From NCBI RefSeq assembly GCF_900176595.1, contig NZ_LT838813.1:2246001-2310000 (forward strand): a stretch of 64,000 bases of DNA. Reading direction: 5' to 3'. Under the pieces are notes generated by a model, which had not been told where the DNA came from, ran no database searches, and worked only from the letters and a program-made list of their open reading frames with translations. Shown in pieces: positions 53,411 through 62,260 of this stretch; position 1 is the stretch's first letter; every line of letters starts with the position of its first letter. Both the position numbers and the translations under genes were made by a program. This stretch comes from Aquiflexum balticum DSM 16537 (GTDB lineage: Bacteria > Bacteroidota > Bacteroidia > Cytophagales > Cyclobacteriaceae).

Positions 53411-54643
53411 TTATTTCTCCAGTTTTTCCAGTCTTTGAAGTAAAGGCGGATGGCTGTAGTTGAGAAAAACATAGAGGGGGTGCGGATTGATGTTGCTCAG
53501 GGTATTGACAGAAAGTGTTTTGAGGGCTTCTGCCAAAGGTTTTCCATCATAAGTTTCCTTGGCATAAGCATCAGCTTCAAATTCGTTTTTCCTACTCAGC
53601 AAGTTCATTCCGATTCCTAAAATGGAGGATATTGGTGAGAAAAGGATGGTAAAACCTATGATATTAAGATGAATTGCCATTTGGCTGCCACCTAATGCGA
53701 GGCTCATGTTTTCGCTGTGAATAAACTGGGCAAGAATGAAAAGTAATATACCAACTTGAACCACCGACACTAACATTCCCCAGATGATGTGTCTTTTTTT
53801 ATAGTGACCTATTTCATGGGCAAGGACAGCCACCAGTTCGTCAGGCGGATGCTGTTCGATTAAAGTGTCGTAAAGGACAACTTTTTTTCTCTTGCCAAAC
53901 CCTGAAAAGAAAGCATTGGCTTTGGAAGATCTTTTGCTCCCATCCATTACAAGAATATTGTCTAAGGGAAAGTTGACCGATTTGGCATAATTGACAATAA
54001 GCTTCTTTAATTCCCCATCTTCCAAAGGAGTAAGTTTATTGAACAAGGGTAAAATCCAAGCTGTATAAAAAAGATTTACAGCGATCATAAAAAATGCTGA
54101 AATCAACCAAAACTGCCACCAAAAATCTTTGCCCATTTGATGTATCAATACCAACAACAATCCCAAAAGGCCTCCGCCCACAACAATCGAAATTACGTAG
54201 GCTTTTAGTTTATCGAGTAGATATGTTTTTTTTGTGGATTTGTTAAATCCAAATTTCTCTTCGATTGTAAAGGTATGATAATAATCAAAAGGAATAGAAA
54301 GTAAATCTGATCCTATAAATACAACAGCAAAATAAACCAAAGAAAGAATTATGGGATGGCTTATTTTATCAGCCAACCACGCATCAAGCCATCCAAAAAA
54401 TCCAAAATATATAAAAGCAAAAGTAATGATAAAAACAACAGTACTTGTCAGAACTCCAAATTCAAAATTGGCCCAATGATAAGACTTGGCTTCTTTGAGT
54501 TTTTTCAGACTTACATACTGTTCCAAGGTTTTTGGTATTGCAGGAACAGGTCTTTTGATATTTAGATAACTGATTGTTTTTTCTGAGATAAAACCAAAGC
54601 TAATAATACCCAATATCAGGTATTTGATCCAAATTGGCTCCAT
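53411..54643 (-). CDS. M48-family membrane metallopeptidase (Ste24-like)
   Basis: A 410-residue protein with about six hydrophobic segments around a zinc metallopeptidase core. The active site is HEIGH (about 274-278, AVLAHEIGHYKKRH), and the third ligand is probably in NEFEADAYA. The N-terminal CAAX-protease-1-type domain (SLVYFAVVFIGSDLLSIPFDYYHTFTIEEKFGFNKST) marks the Ste24/HtpX group. In bacteria such proteins have quality-control roles. It is followed closely (by 7 bases) by the upstream end of the PorP/SprF gene. Confidence 0.93.
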   Translation of the reverse strand: MEPIWIKYLILGIISFGFISEKTISYLNIKRPVPAIPKTLEQYVSLKKLKEAKSYHWANFEFGVLTSTVVFIITFAFIYFGFFGWLDAWLADKISHPIILSLVYFAVVFIGSDLLSIPFDYYHTFTIEEKFGFNKSTKKTYLLDKLKAYVISIVVGGGLLGLLLVLIHQMGKDFWWQFWLISAFFMIAVNLFYTAWILPLFNKLTPLEDGELKKLIVNYAKSVNFPLDNILVMDGSKRSSKANAFFSGFGKRKKVVLYDTLIEQHPPDELVAVLAHEIGHYKKRHIIWGMLVSVVQVGILLFILAQFIHSENMSLALGGSQMAIHLNIIGFTILFSPISSILGIGMNLLSRKNEFEADAYAKETYDGKPLAEALKTLSVNTLSNINPHPLYVFLNYSHPPLLQRLEKLEK

Positions 54644-54650
54644 TTTACAA

Positions 54651-55700
54651 TTAGAATTTAGGACAGGGAAGCATTGTATCTCTTTTTCTGGTTTTGGATT
54701 GGTTTCTGTCGGCTAATAGGAAAGCAATACTGACTTCATGTGCCCCTCCGGATTGTATACCCAACTGGGATACTGTATAATCAAAGCTGTATCCCATACT
54801 CATTCCTGAAGGTAAGTTGAATCCGACCATAAATACAATGGCATCTCTATTATTTTGTTGTTCGACTGGTTTGTAGGGAAGCCCCCTATACCATATGCCG
54901 AGATTCAACGGCTCCATATGTAAATAGGCTCCGATGTCCAATTGTTCAAAAGGACCCTGTTTTTTATAATTTATTGTTGGGAGCAAGAACCTTTCTTTGC
55001 GCATATGGGTGAAGTCACTGCGGTAACTTCCTGATCCAAGAGATATCCTATAGCCGGTATGGACAGAAAATTTTGCAGGTAAATTACTTACACCTTCAAT
55101 AAAAGACTGATTGGGTTCGTTAACATGATGCGCGGATACGCCGAGCCAAAATTTGTCAGTGAAAAAGAGGCCTCCAAAAGACAGAGAGACTAAGTTGACA
55201 GGTTCTCCTGAACCCGGCAAATCTGTACTTGGCAGAAGATCTCCAAACGGGTCAGATGGATTGATTTGATTTGCAAAAACAAGGTTGTCAAAAAAGCCAA
55301 TATCTCTTCTGATATAAGCTGCCTGGAACCCTGGTCTAAAGTAAGCATTTTCACCCACTCTTAATTCATAAGAGTATAATCCTGCTGCAGTAAAGGACCT
55401 TAAATTGGCTCCTCCTTCCACATCATTCATTACCATAAAACCTACACCACTGTTGTAGTCATCCAGATATGTATCAAAATATGCAGAAAAAGTTGTAAAC
55501 TGCGCATCCAAACCGGGCCATTGATTTCGGTAATTGGCGCCAAATCTTGGCATCAATTCAGAACCTGCAAAAGCCGGATTTAGATATAAAGGAGCTGCGT
55601 AATATTGGCTATATTGCGGATCCTGTGCTGCGAGATTACCCGTCCCAAGACCTAAAATCAAGGGAATAAAAAAAAGACGAAGTAAATAAGACCTTTGCAA
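54651..55700 (-). CDS. PorP/SprF family T9SS protein
   Basis: A 349-residue outer-membrane protein with a signal peptide (to about residue 25), then the family hallmark QDPQYSQYYAAPLYLNPAFAGSE. Barrel strands follow, with GTGNL, GVGFMVMNDVEGG and GYRISLGSG, and the C-terminus ends CPKF. PorP/SprF proteins dock or anchor T9SS-exported proteins; SprF partners SprB in gliding. It is divergent (82 bases) from a giant T9SS cargo gene, which is the usual cargo-partner arrangement. Confidence 0.95.
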   Translation of the reverse strand: MQRSYLLRLFFIPLILGLGTGNLAAQDPQYSQYYAAPLYLNPAFAGSELMPRFGANYRNQWPGLDAQFTTFSAYFDTYLDDYNSGVGFMVMNDVEGGANLRSFTAAGLYSYELRVGENAYFRPGFQAAYIRRDIGFFDNLVFANQINPSDPFGDLLPSTDLPGSGEPVNLVSLSFGGLFFTDKFWLGVSAHHVNEPNQSFIEGVSNLPAKFSVHTGYRISLGSGSYRSDFTHMRKERFLLPTINYKKQGPFEQLDIGAYLHMEPLNLGIWYRGLPYKPVEQQNNRDAIVFMVGFNLPSGMSMGYSFDYTVSQLGIQSGGAHEVSIAFLLADRNQSKTRKRDTMLPCPKF

Positions 55701-55782
55701 GTAGTTATTCGTTATGTTAGTGATTAAACCCAGCTTCTAAACGTTTGCAACATTTTGTTGTTTAGTAAGCAACGTGTAAATT

Positions 55783-58700
55783 ATGAAAAGCCTTATAAAT
55801 TCCATAAAATTTATTTTATTTTTTAGGTTAGTTATTTTACTAAGCTTTTTCCTGTATTCGAGCAACTCTTTTTCGCAGGGATTTAATAACAATGAATGGA
55901 TTTTTGGAGAGTGCGGAACAGGTCAGAACAATATTCTTTCTTTTGGAAAGGGTGGTGACCCTATTGTGAGGGAGCTTCCAGCAGGAGTTATTATCGGACA
56001 AAACAACAATATAGTCGCCATTGATCCCATCTCGGGAAATGTGGTTTTTTACTCCAACGGAGTTTTGGTATATGACGCCAACAATGAAATTCTCGAGGGA
56101 GTGGCGCCCGGGATAAACGGCAATATTAACGGGCATCAGGATTTGGCAGTCGGAGTATTGGATTATGACCCAAACGGAGATAGATTATATTACATTTTTT
56201 ATCTAAATCCTGCAGGTGATATGCAATATGCGCTAATCGATATGAATGCACCTGGACAAGCAGTCGGGAATGAACCTCCTTTGGGTGAAATCATTGCAAA
56301 AGACCAAGTGATTTCAGGAGCGGTTTCTGGGCCCATCTTGGTGGTTAAAACCCCACAATCACCTTCATACCTGATCAGTTTTGAAGGAGGCAGTTTGGTT
56401 TCCAGAAGATTAGGGGATAATGAGGGGGAATTTATTCTGACTTCAAATACAGGTATTTCTTTCACGCCAAAAGCGATGATTTTTGACGAGTCCTCTCAAA
56501 AAATCATATTAATTCCAGAAGACCCTAATCAGGACATTCAAGTAATTGATTTTGATACCGCAAGCGGAAATTTTGGAGCAGTTGAGTCTATTTCCGAATC
56601 AAGCAATGGAAGTGATTTTGGTGGGGCATCATTTTCACCGGATGGGGATTTTATTTATTTCTCCAGAGAAGATGAATTGGTAAGAGTTCCTTCCAACGAC
56701 CTCTCCGCAAATCCTGAAGTGATTCCCCTTGAGAATAATGTCTATCAAATTTATGATGTCAAAGTAGGCCCTGATGGCAATTTATATTATATCTATGAAG
56801 AAGTAATTGGTGGTCCTCAACTCATTGGCAGGGTAGAAAATCCTGATATTGAGGATTTGGCTGAGATGGAATTGGATGAAGACCCATTTGATGGGACTGA
56901 TTTCTGTGGGCGGATTTTCCCTCAATTTGCACCGAATCAAGATGTCAACCCGACCGTAGATTTTACTTGGACGCCAGATGAGCCTTGTGCCAATAATCCG
57001 ATTCAGTTAACCAGCTTAATCACTCCGGAAAATTATAGACCTGTTAGTTTTGAATGGACTTTTACGCCACCATTGGTTGATGAAGATGGAGTTCCTATAG
57101 ACATTGACTTTACCCAAGAACATCTCCTTATTCCCGAAGAAGCTACATCAGAACAAAGTATAGAGGTTAGTCTTACAGTTACATTTGCTGATGGATCCAC
57201 AACTACAGTAGATAAAACAATAACTCTTAAACCCAACGATCTTCAGGTACAATTCAGTACACAGGACACTACTGTCTGTGAGGGTGCTTGCGTAGATATA
57301 GGCTCACTTTTGGAAGTTCAACAAGGTGAAGGACAGGGCGGACAAGGCGGGCAAGGTGGTCAAACTGAAAACTATGAATACTTCTGGTCCAATATAAGGG
57401 AGTGGAGAAGTGATAAGGACAATTGTGTGGATCTTCCCGGTCTTTATTGGGTTCTTGTAAGAGAACCCGGCTCTGAATGCTATGCTTATGGTAGTATAAG
57501 GGTCAGAATTTGGGATTTGGATGATCAAAGTAATAATGTTTGGTATTTTGGTGACGGTGCAGGGCTTGATTTCAATCCTGACCCCAATGATCCAAATGGT
57601 CCTGTCCCCAGGCCTGTTGGTCACAACCAGAATATCCCGGCAGGTACCACCACTATTTCTGATGAATCCGGCCAGGTACTTTTCTTTACAGATGGAGAAT
57701 CCGTGTGGGACCTTAATGGAAACCTTATGGCAAACGGGGATAGCATTGGAGGGAGCAATCAATCTACCCAAAGTGTTTTGGCAGTCCCTGTTCCTCAGGA
57801 TGAAACTATTTTTTACCTATTTACGACACAACAGGCCTCAGATGGAAGCAATCAGGTTAAGTTTTCAGTGGTTGATATTAAAGTGGAGAATCCAACGGGT
57901 GTTGGGAATGTGGTAACAAAAGATAACTTTCTTTTTAGCCCAAGTACAGAGCACTCTGCTGCTTTGGCATCAGGTGATACAACATGGGTTTTATTTCATG
58001 AATTGGGAAACAATACCTTTAGAGCATATCCTGTATCAATCCATGGCATCGGTAGCCCTGTTTTTTCCTCCGTTGGGTCCAATCACGGATTCAATACAGG
58101 TGTAGGCACCATGAAGTTCAGTCCCGATGGAAGTAAAGTGGCTGTCACCATTCAGGATGGAAGTTGCAGTAGATTGGAGATTTTTGATTTTGATCAGAGT
58201 ACCGGCATCATGACAGAGTATGCATTATTGGATTTGGGATGTAATAATGATGAGATATACGGACTTGAATTTTCAAATGACGGAAGCAGGGCTTATGTTT
58301 CCTACCGTGGAGGCAGTGGAAAGGTTGAGGAGTTTTTGATCCAAAGCCCGGAAAGTACCAGTGATACGCCCCCTGCTTGTGGTCAATGTTTCGAAAATGC
58401 AAATACAAGAGCAGCTAGAGAAAATTGCATTTTAAATTCTTCGGTTAGAAATGTTTTGAGCACCTCGGGTCCATTTGGAGCTTTACAGATAGGTCCTGAT
58501 GGCCAGATTTATGTTGCAAGACCAGGACAAAATGTGTTAGGGACCATCAATTCCGGCCAAGATTGTAATAACAGCACCTATACTGAAAATGGTACTTCCA
58601 CGCTTTTAGGCACCACCAATTTGGGTCTACCTTCCTTTGTCCAACAATCAGGCAGCAGTATTCCTGAACCACAATTAGGAGGAACTGACAGACTTTGCCT

Positions 58701-61287
58701 AGATCCCAATTCAGGAGCTTTGGGCTTATTTGAAGGTGGGGGCGAGCCCGATATTGACAGTTATTTCTGGACAATAGTCCATGAAGATGGAGAGGCTGAT
58801 TTGACCAATTTCGGAGGGCCCGGTGAGAATTTTCAAAGCTTGGAGCATGATTTTTCGCGCCCAGGAAATTACACTGTGACTTTGCGTGTGGATAGGTGTG
58901 GAGATCCGGATTTTTATGAAGCATTTTTGGAAGTTTTGGTAGTAGCACCACCTGAACTCACCTTGCCACAGGCCGAGACACTTTGCCTGGGCAACCCAAT
59001 AAGTCTGACTGCTATAGATGGATATGATCCGGCAGAAGGATTATATGATTTTGAGTGGAGAAATGCGGCAGGCCAATTGTTTGGTGATGTAAATTCCAAT
59101 ACCATTTTTGTCAATGAAGAAAGTATTTTCACAGTTATAGTTTCTCACCGAATTCCTGCAGATGCAGATCCTGAATTCTTTGATCCCTGCCCTTCGACCG
59201 CTTCGGTTTTTGTTGGGCCTGCATTTGAGTTTGAACTCACCCAAAGTGCAGAAGAAGTCTGCTACGATGAATCTTTGGTGGTGTTTGCTCCGGACACTCC
59301 TGTATCCGGAGAATGGTTTTATCAGGCCCAAGGAACCCAAAACAGAGTTCCTTTAGGCGAATTCTTTGAACTGCAATTAGTTCCAAGTACTCTACCATCT
59401 CCTGGTATTTATGAAATCATTTTTGTGACAGAAGATCCGATATTAGCTGGATGCGTGGTGGAAAAAATGTTAGAGCTGCTGGTATGGCCTTTGCCTGCAA
59501 TGGAAGCTGTGGTACTGACAGATGCCGATGATTGTCTTGCGGCTAATGGAAGCTTCGAAGTAACAATGTTGGGAGATGCTGATTTGGTGACGGTACTCGA
59601 AACCGGTCAGTCATTCACCAATGTAAGTGCAGGTGATGTTTTGCCGGTTTTTACAGATCTTGAGCCCGGATTGTATACAATACAAGCTTTAAATGATGCA
59701 GGTTGTGAATTTACACTTCCTGTAGTTGTACAGAATTTGAATCCTCCTACTGGTATCTCAGATTACGAAGTGTCAGTAACACCTGAGACATGCTCGCCCA
59801 CGGGAATAAACAATGGTGAACTTGTTGTTCGGTTTACCCAAGGTCCCCAATCGGGATCATATCGTATCATCAGACAGGAAGATGGACAGGAAATCACAGA
59901 TACTTTTGCTAATGTAGATAGTTTGAACATTGAGTTGGCAGGAGGAAGTTATCTGCTGGTATTGGAGGATGAACTGGGCTGCGCAGTTACTGATACTGAA
60001 ACCTATATCATTGAAATAGCAGAAAGGGTGGTTTTTTCAGTTCCCACTGATTTGAATGCTTGTGGTAGGTTTGTCTATGAGCCTCCAACAGGTCAAGACC
60101 TTACCTTTACAGTAATCGGACCAACAGGAAACCCCATTCAGCAAGAACAAGATGGTAGCTTTATTTTGGAATTTACCGGTATATATACTTTCCAGGCATT
60201 CGATCCGAATGGGATTTTATGTCCTAGTGAAATAGTATTGGTGCAGGTTCAGATATCTGACCCTATAGATTTCTCATTAACCGAACCTATTGTAGATTGT
60301 GACTTGGGTGTTTCTTATAGTGTTGTTTTGTTTGGTTTCAATCCGAACAATGCCAATTTCTTTTGGAGAGACGAATCAGGACAAATCGTGGGCAGGGATC
60401 AGCAGTTTTTTCCGCCCAATGCAGGTTTGTATTCCGTAGAAGTTCAACCAAGAAGTGGAGGGCTTTGTCCAACAAACATCATTGAGTTTGAAGTTGAGGA
60501 ATTTATTGACAGTGTGGATCTTGAATTAGAAGCTTTGCCATTCTGTGCCGAAGATACCTTTACTGTTATTACTGCTGTAGCCGACTTTACTTTGGTAACC
60601 GAGATTAATTGGTTTAGAGTTGAAGGGAATACCCAAATTCCTCTGCCTGAAGAAGATGGCTCGGAATCAATTACTGTATTTGAAGATGGAGTTTTCCAAG
60701 TTGTACTTACAAGTATTTATGGATGTGAATTGGCTAGAGAGCAGATTCAAATTACCCAATCATTTGTTGAACCACCAGTGCTTTTGCCGAGTTATACTAT
60801 TTGTGCGATAGAAGATGTTGTGACCATACTTGATCCGGGGAGCTTTGATAACTATGCTTGGATTTTGGATGGCGATACCCTTGCCACATCAGCAAATTTC
60901 ACTCCAACACTTCCTGGAATTTATGAATTGGTAGTATCAGATGTATTGGGTTGCGAGTTTATCATCAACTTTGAAATAATTGAAGATTGTGCTTTGAGAG
61001 TCAGATTCCCTGATGCGATTGTTCCTACCGATCCGAACAAACATTTTGTGGTTTACACCAATGATTTTATTGATGAATTGGAGGTGTTTATTTTCAATAG
61101 ATGGGGAGAACTGATTTTCTATTGTGAGCAAAGAAACATTAACGGAGAAGTTGGCATCTGTTTTTGGGATGGGACTGTCAATGGACAGATTGTACCTATT
61201 GGGACATACCCCGTGGTTGTTCAATATAAAAGCAATAAACAAAACGTATCAAATAAAATTATTAAATCAATAGTGGTTATTGATTAA
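55783..61287 (+). CDS. giant T9SS type B cargo protein with two propeller modules
   Basis: An 1834-residue secreted protein. Signal peptide about 1-31. Module 1 is a beta-propeller-like region (about 35-370); a PKD-like/Ig segment with a Gly-Gln stretch follows (about 390-575). Module 2 (about 584-920) repeats module 1. Further PKD and Ig-like beta domains follow (to about 1735), and the C-terminus is a gliding-motility-associated (type B) sorting domain (VFIFNRWGELIFY and PIGTYPVVVQYKS). It should cross the outer membrane via T9SS and be attached or released. It is divergent from PorP/SprF. A paralogous protein begins at 62261. Confidence 0.93.
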   Translation: MKSLINSIKFILFFRLVILLSFFLYSSNSFSQGFNNNEWIFGECGTGQNNILSFGKGGDPIVRELPAGVIIGQNNNIVAIDPISGNVVFYSNGVLVYDANNEILEGVAPGINGNINGHQDLAVGVLDYDPNGDRLYYIFYLNPAGDMQYALIDMNAPGQAVGNEPPLGEIIAKDQVISGAVSGPILVVKTPQSPSYLISFEGGSLVSRRLGDNEGEFILTSNTGISFTPKAMIFDESSQKIILIPEDPNQDIQVIDFDTASGNFGAVESISESSNGSDFGGASFSPDGDFIYFSREDELVRVPSNDLSANPEVIPLENNVYQIYDVKVGPDGNLYYIYEEVIGGPQLIGRVENPDIEDLAEMELDEDPFDGTDFCGRIFPQFAPNQDVNPTVDFTWTPDEPCANNPIQLTSLITPENYRPVSFEWTFTPPLVDEDGVPIDIDFTQEHLLIPEEATSEQSIEVSLTVTFADGSTTTVDKTITLKPNDLQVQFSTQDTTVCEGACVDIGSLLEVQQGEGQGGQGGQGGQTENYEYFWSNIREWRSDKDNCVDLPGLYWVLVREPGSECYAYGSIRVRIWDLDDQSNNVWYFGDGAGLDFNPDPNDPNGPVPRPVGHNQNIPAGTTTISDESGQVLFFTDGESVWDLNGNLMANGDSIGGSNQSTQSVLAVPVPQDETIFYLFTTQQASDGSNQVKFSVVDIKVENPTGVGNVVTKDNFLFSPSTEHSAALASGDTTWVLFHELGNNTFRAYPVSIHGIGSPVFSSVGSNHGFNTGVGTMKFSPDGSKVAVTIQDGSCSRLEIFDFDQSTGIMTEYALLDLGCNNDEIYGLEFSNDGSRAYVSYRGGSGKVEEFLIQSPESTSDTPPACGQCFENANTRAARENCILNSSVRNVLSTSGPFGALQIGPDGQIYVARPGQNVLGTINSGQDCNNSTYTENGTSTLLGTTNLGLPSFVQQSGSSIPEPQLGGTDRLCLDPNSGALGLFEGGGEPDIDSYFWTIVHEDGEADLTNFGGPGENFQSLEHDFSRPGNYTVTLRVDRCGDPDFYEAFLEVLVVAPPELTLPQAETLCLGNPISLTAIDGYDPAEGLYDFEWRNAAGQLFGDVNSNTIFVNEESIFTVIVSHRIPADADPEFFDPCPSTASVFVGPAFEFELTQSAEEVCYDESLVVFAPDTPVSGEWFYQAQGTQNRVPLGEFFELQLVPSTLPSPGIYEIIFVTEDPILAGCVVEKMLELLVWPLPAMEAVVLTDADDCLAANGSFEVTMLGDADLVTVLETGQSFTNVSAGDVLPVFTDLEPGLYTIQALNDAGCEFTLPVVVQNLNPPTGISDYEVSVTPETCSPTGINNGELVVRFTQGPQSGSYRIIRQEDGQEITDTFANVDSLNIELAGGSYLLVLEDELGCAVTDTETYIIEIAERVVFSVPTDLNACGRFVYEPPTGQDLTFTVIGPTGNPIQQEQDGSFILEFTGIYTFQAFDPNGILCPSEIVLVQVQISDPIDFSLTEPIVDCDLGVSYSVVLFGFNPNNANFFWRDESGQIVGRDQQFFPPNAGLYSVEVQPRSGGLCPTNIIEFEVEEFIDSVDLELEALPFCAEDTFTVITAVADFTLVTEINWFRVEGNTQIPLPEEDGSESITVFEDGVFQVVLTSIYGCELAREQIQITQSFVEPPVLLPSYTICAIEDVVTILDPGSFDNYAWILDGDTLATSANFTPTLPGIYELVVSDVLGCEFIINFEIIEDCALRVRFPDAIVPTDPNKHFVVYTNDFIDELEVFIFNRWGELIFYCEQRNINGEVGICFWDGTVNGQIVPIGTYPVVVQYKSNKQNVSNKIIKSIVVID
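57322..57363 (+). repeat. 9-base minisatellite within the cargo gene
   Basis: Tandem 9-base units of the GGACAAGGC type (about four to five copies) encode a Gly-Gln run (GEGQGGQGGQGGQ). Copy number could vary by slipped replication without breaking the frame. Confidence 0.6.
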
Positions 61288-61304
61288 TTATCAAAAGTAG
61301 TATT

Positions 61305-62054
61305 ATGATTACTCTTATTTCACCTGCAAAAACTTTAGATCTAAGTACAACCAATATCGAATTTCACTCGCTTCCGGATTTTCAAAAAGACACTTTGGAA
61401 CTTGTGTCAATTTTGAAAAAAAAATCTGTTCATGATTTAAAAAAGATGATGGACATCAGTGACAATCTTGCTGAATTGAATAAAAAAAGGTACATCGAAT
61501 TTCAAAATTTTTTTGATTTGAATAATTCCAAACAGGCACTTTTGGCTTTTAAGGGGGATGTTTATACACATATTGATGTGGAGAATTTTTCAAAAGATGA
61601 GTTTGATTTTGCTCAAAATAATTTAAGGATTTTATCGGGGCTTTATGGACTTCTAAAGCCTTTGGATCTGATGCAGCCTTATAGGTTGGAAATGGGAATA
61701 AGGCTGGAAAACAAAAATGGGAAAAACCTTTATGAGTTTTGGGGGAAAAGGATTTCAAAAGCAATCAATGAAGTAGCTAAAGGTGACCCGATCATTAATC
61801 TGGCATCCCAGGAATATTTTAAATCCGTGGATCAAAAGGAGATAAAAAGCCCGATTATCACGCCTGTTTTTCAGGAGTTTAGAAACGGGAAATACCAGGT
61901 GGTCGGATTTTTTGCCAAACAGGCAAGGGGAATGATGGTAAACCATATCATAAAAAATAAAATCACTGAACCCGAATTGCTGAAAGGGTTTAATGATGAA
62001 AAATATGAATTTGCCGGAGAAGATTCCAAAGGTGTTTGGAGATTTGTCAGGTAA
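61305..62054 (+). CDS. yaaA: YaaA (DUF328) peroxide-stress protein
   Basis: A 249-residue YaaA-family protein: MITLISPAKTLDLS at the N-terminus, AFKGDVYTHIDV, RILSGLYGLLKPLDLMQPYRLEMG and the C-terminal GFNDEKYEFAGEDSKGVWRFVR. In E. coli YaaA limits intracellular iron under H2O2 stress; it has a DNA-binding helix-hairpin-helix. It starts 17 bases after the cargo gene stop, so it may be co-transcribed, but functional linkage is doubtful. A terminator-like hairpin follows. Confidence 0.95.
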   Translation: MITLISPAKTLDLSTTNIEFHSLPDFQKDTLELVSILKKKSVHDLKKMMDISDNLAELNKKRYIEFQNFFDLNNSKQALLAFKGDVYTHIDVENFSKDEFDFAQNNLRILSGLYGLLKPLDLMQPYRLEMGIRLENKNGKNLYEFWGKRISKAINEVAKGDPIINLASQEYFKSVDQKEIKSPIITPVFQEFRNGKYQVVGFFAKQARGMMVNHIIKNKITEPELLKGFNDEKYEFAGEDSKGVWRFVR

Positions 62055-62165
62055 TTTTTTCGTGCGAAACCTAATCACTTAATTTATTGAATTACAATAG
62101 GTTAAAAGTGCCTGGTTTAGGTTTAAAATTAAATAAAAATCCAGTAAAATGTTTTTCAAATAAAA

Positions 62166-62197
62166 AAAAATGTATTTTAAATAACATTTTTCTTTTT
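62166..62197 (+). terminator. hairpin terminator after yaaA
   Basis: AAAAATGT (62166-62173) pairs with ACATTTTT (62184-62191), followed by CTTTTTT. It lies between yaaA and the next gene; the AT-rich stem makes it a weak terminator. Confidence 0.5.
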
Positions 62198-62215
62198 TAG
62201 TTTGATAAAATCATG

Positions 62216-62223
62216 TAGATTTG
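62216..62223 (+). promoter_or_regulatory. candidate -7 box before the second cargo gene
   Basis: TAGATTTG fits TAnnTTTG and lies 37 bases before the ATG at 62261. A TTTG at about 62201 is too close to be the -33 element, so support is moderate. Confidence 0.35.
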
Positions 62224-62260
62224 AAATCTATTCTCGCAGAAAATAAATTTACAGATATAC

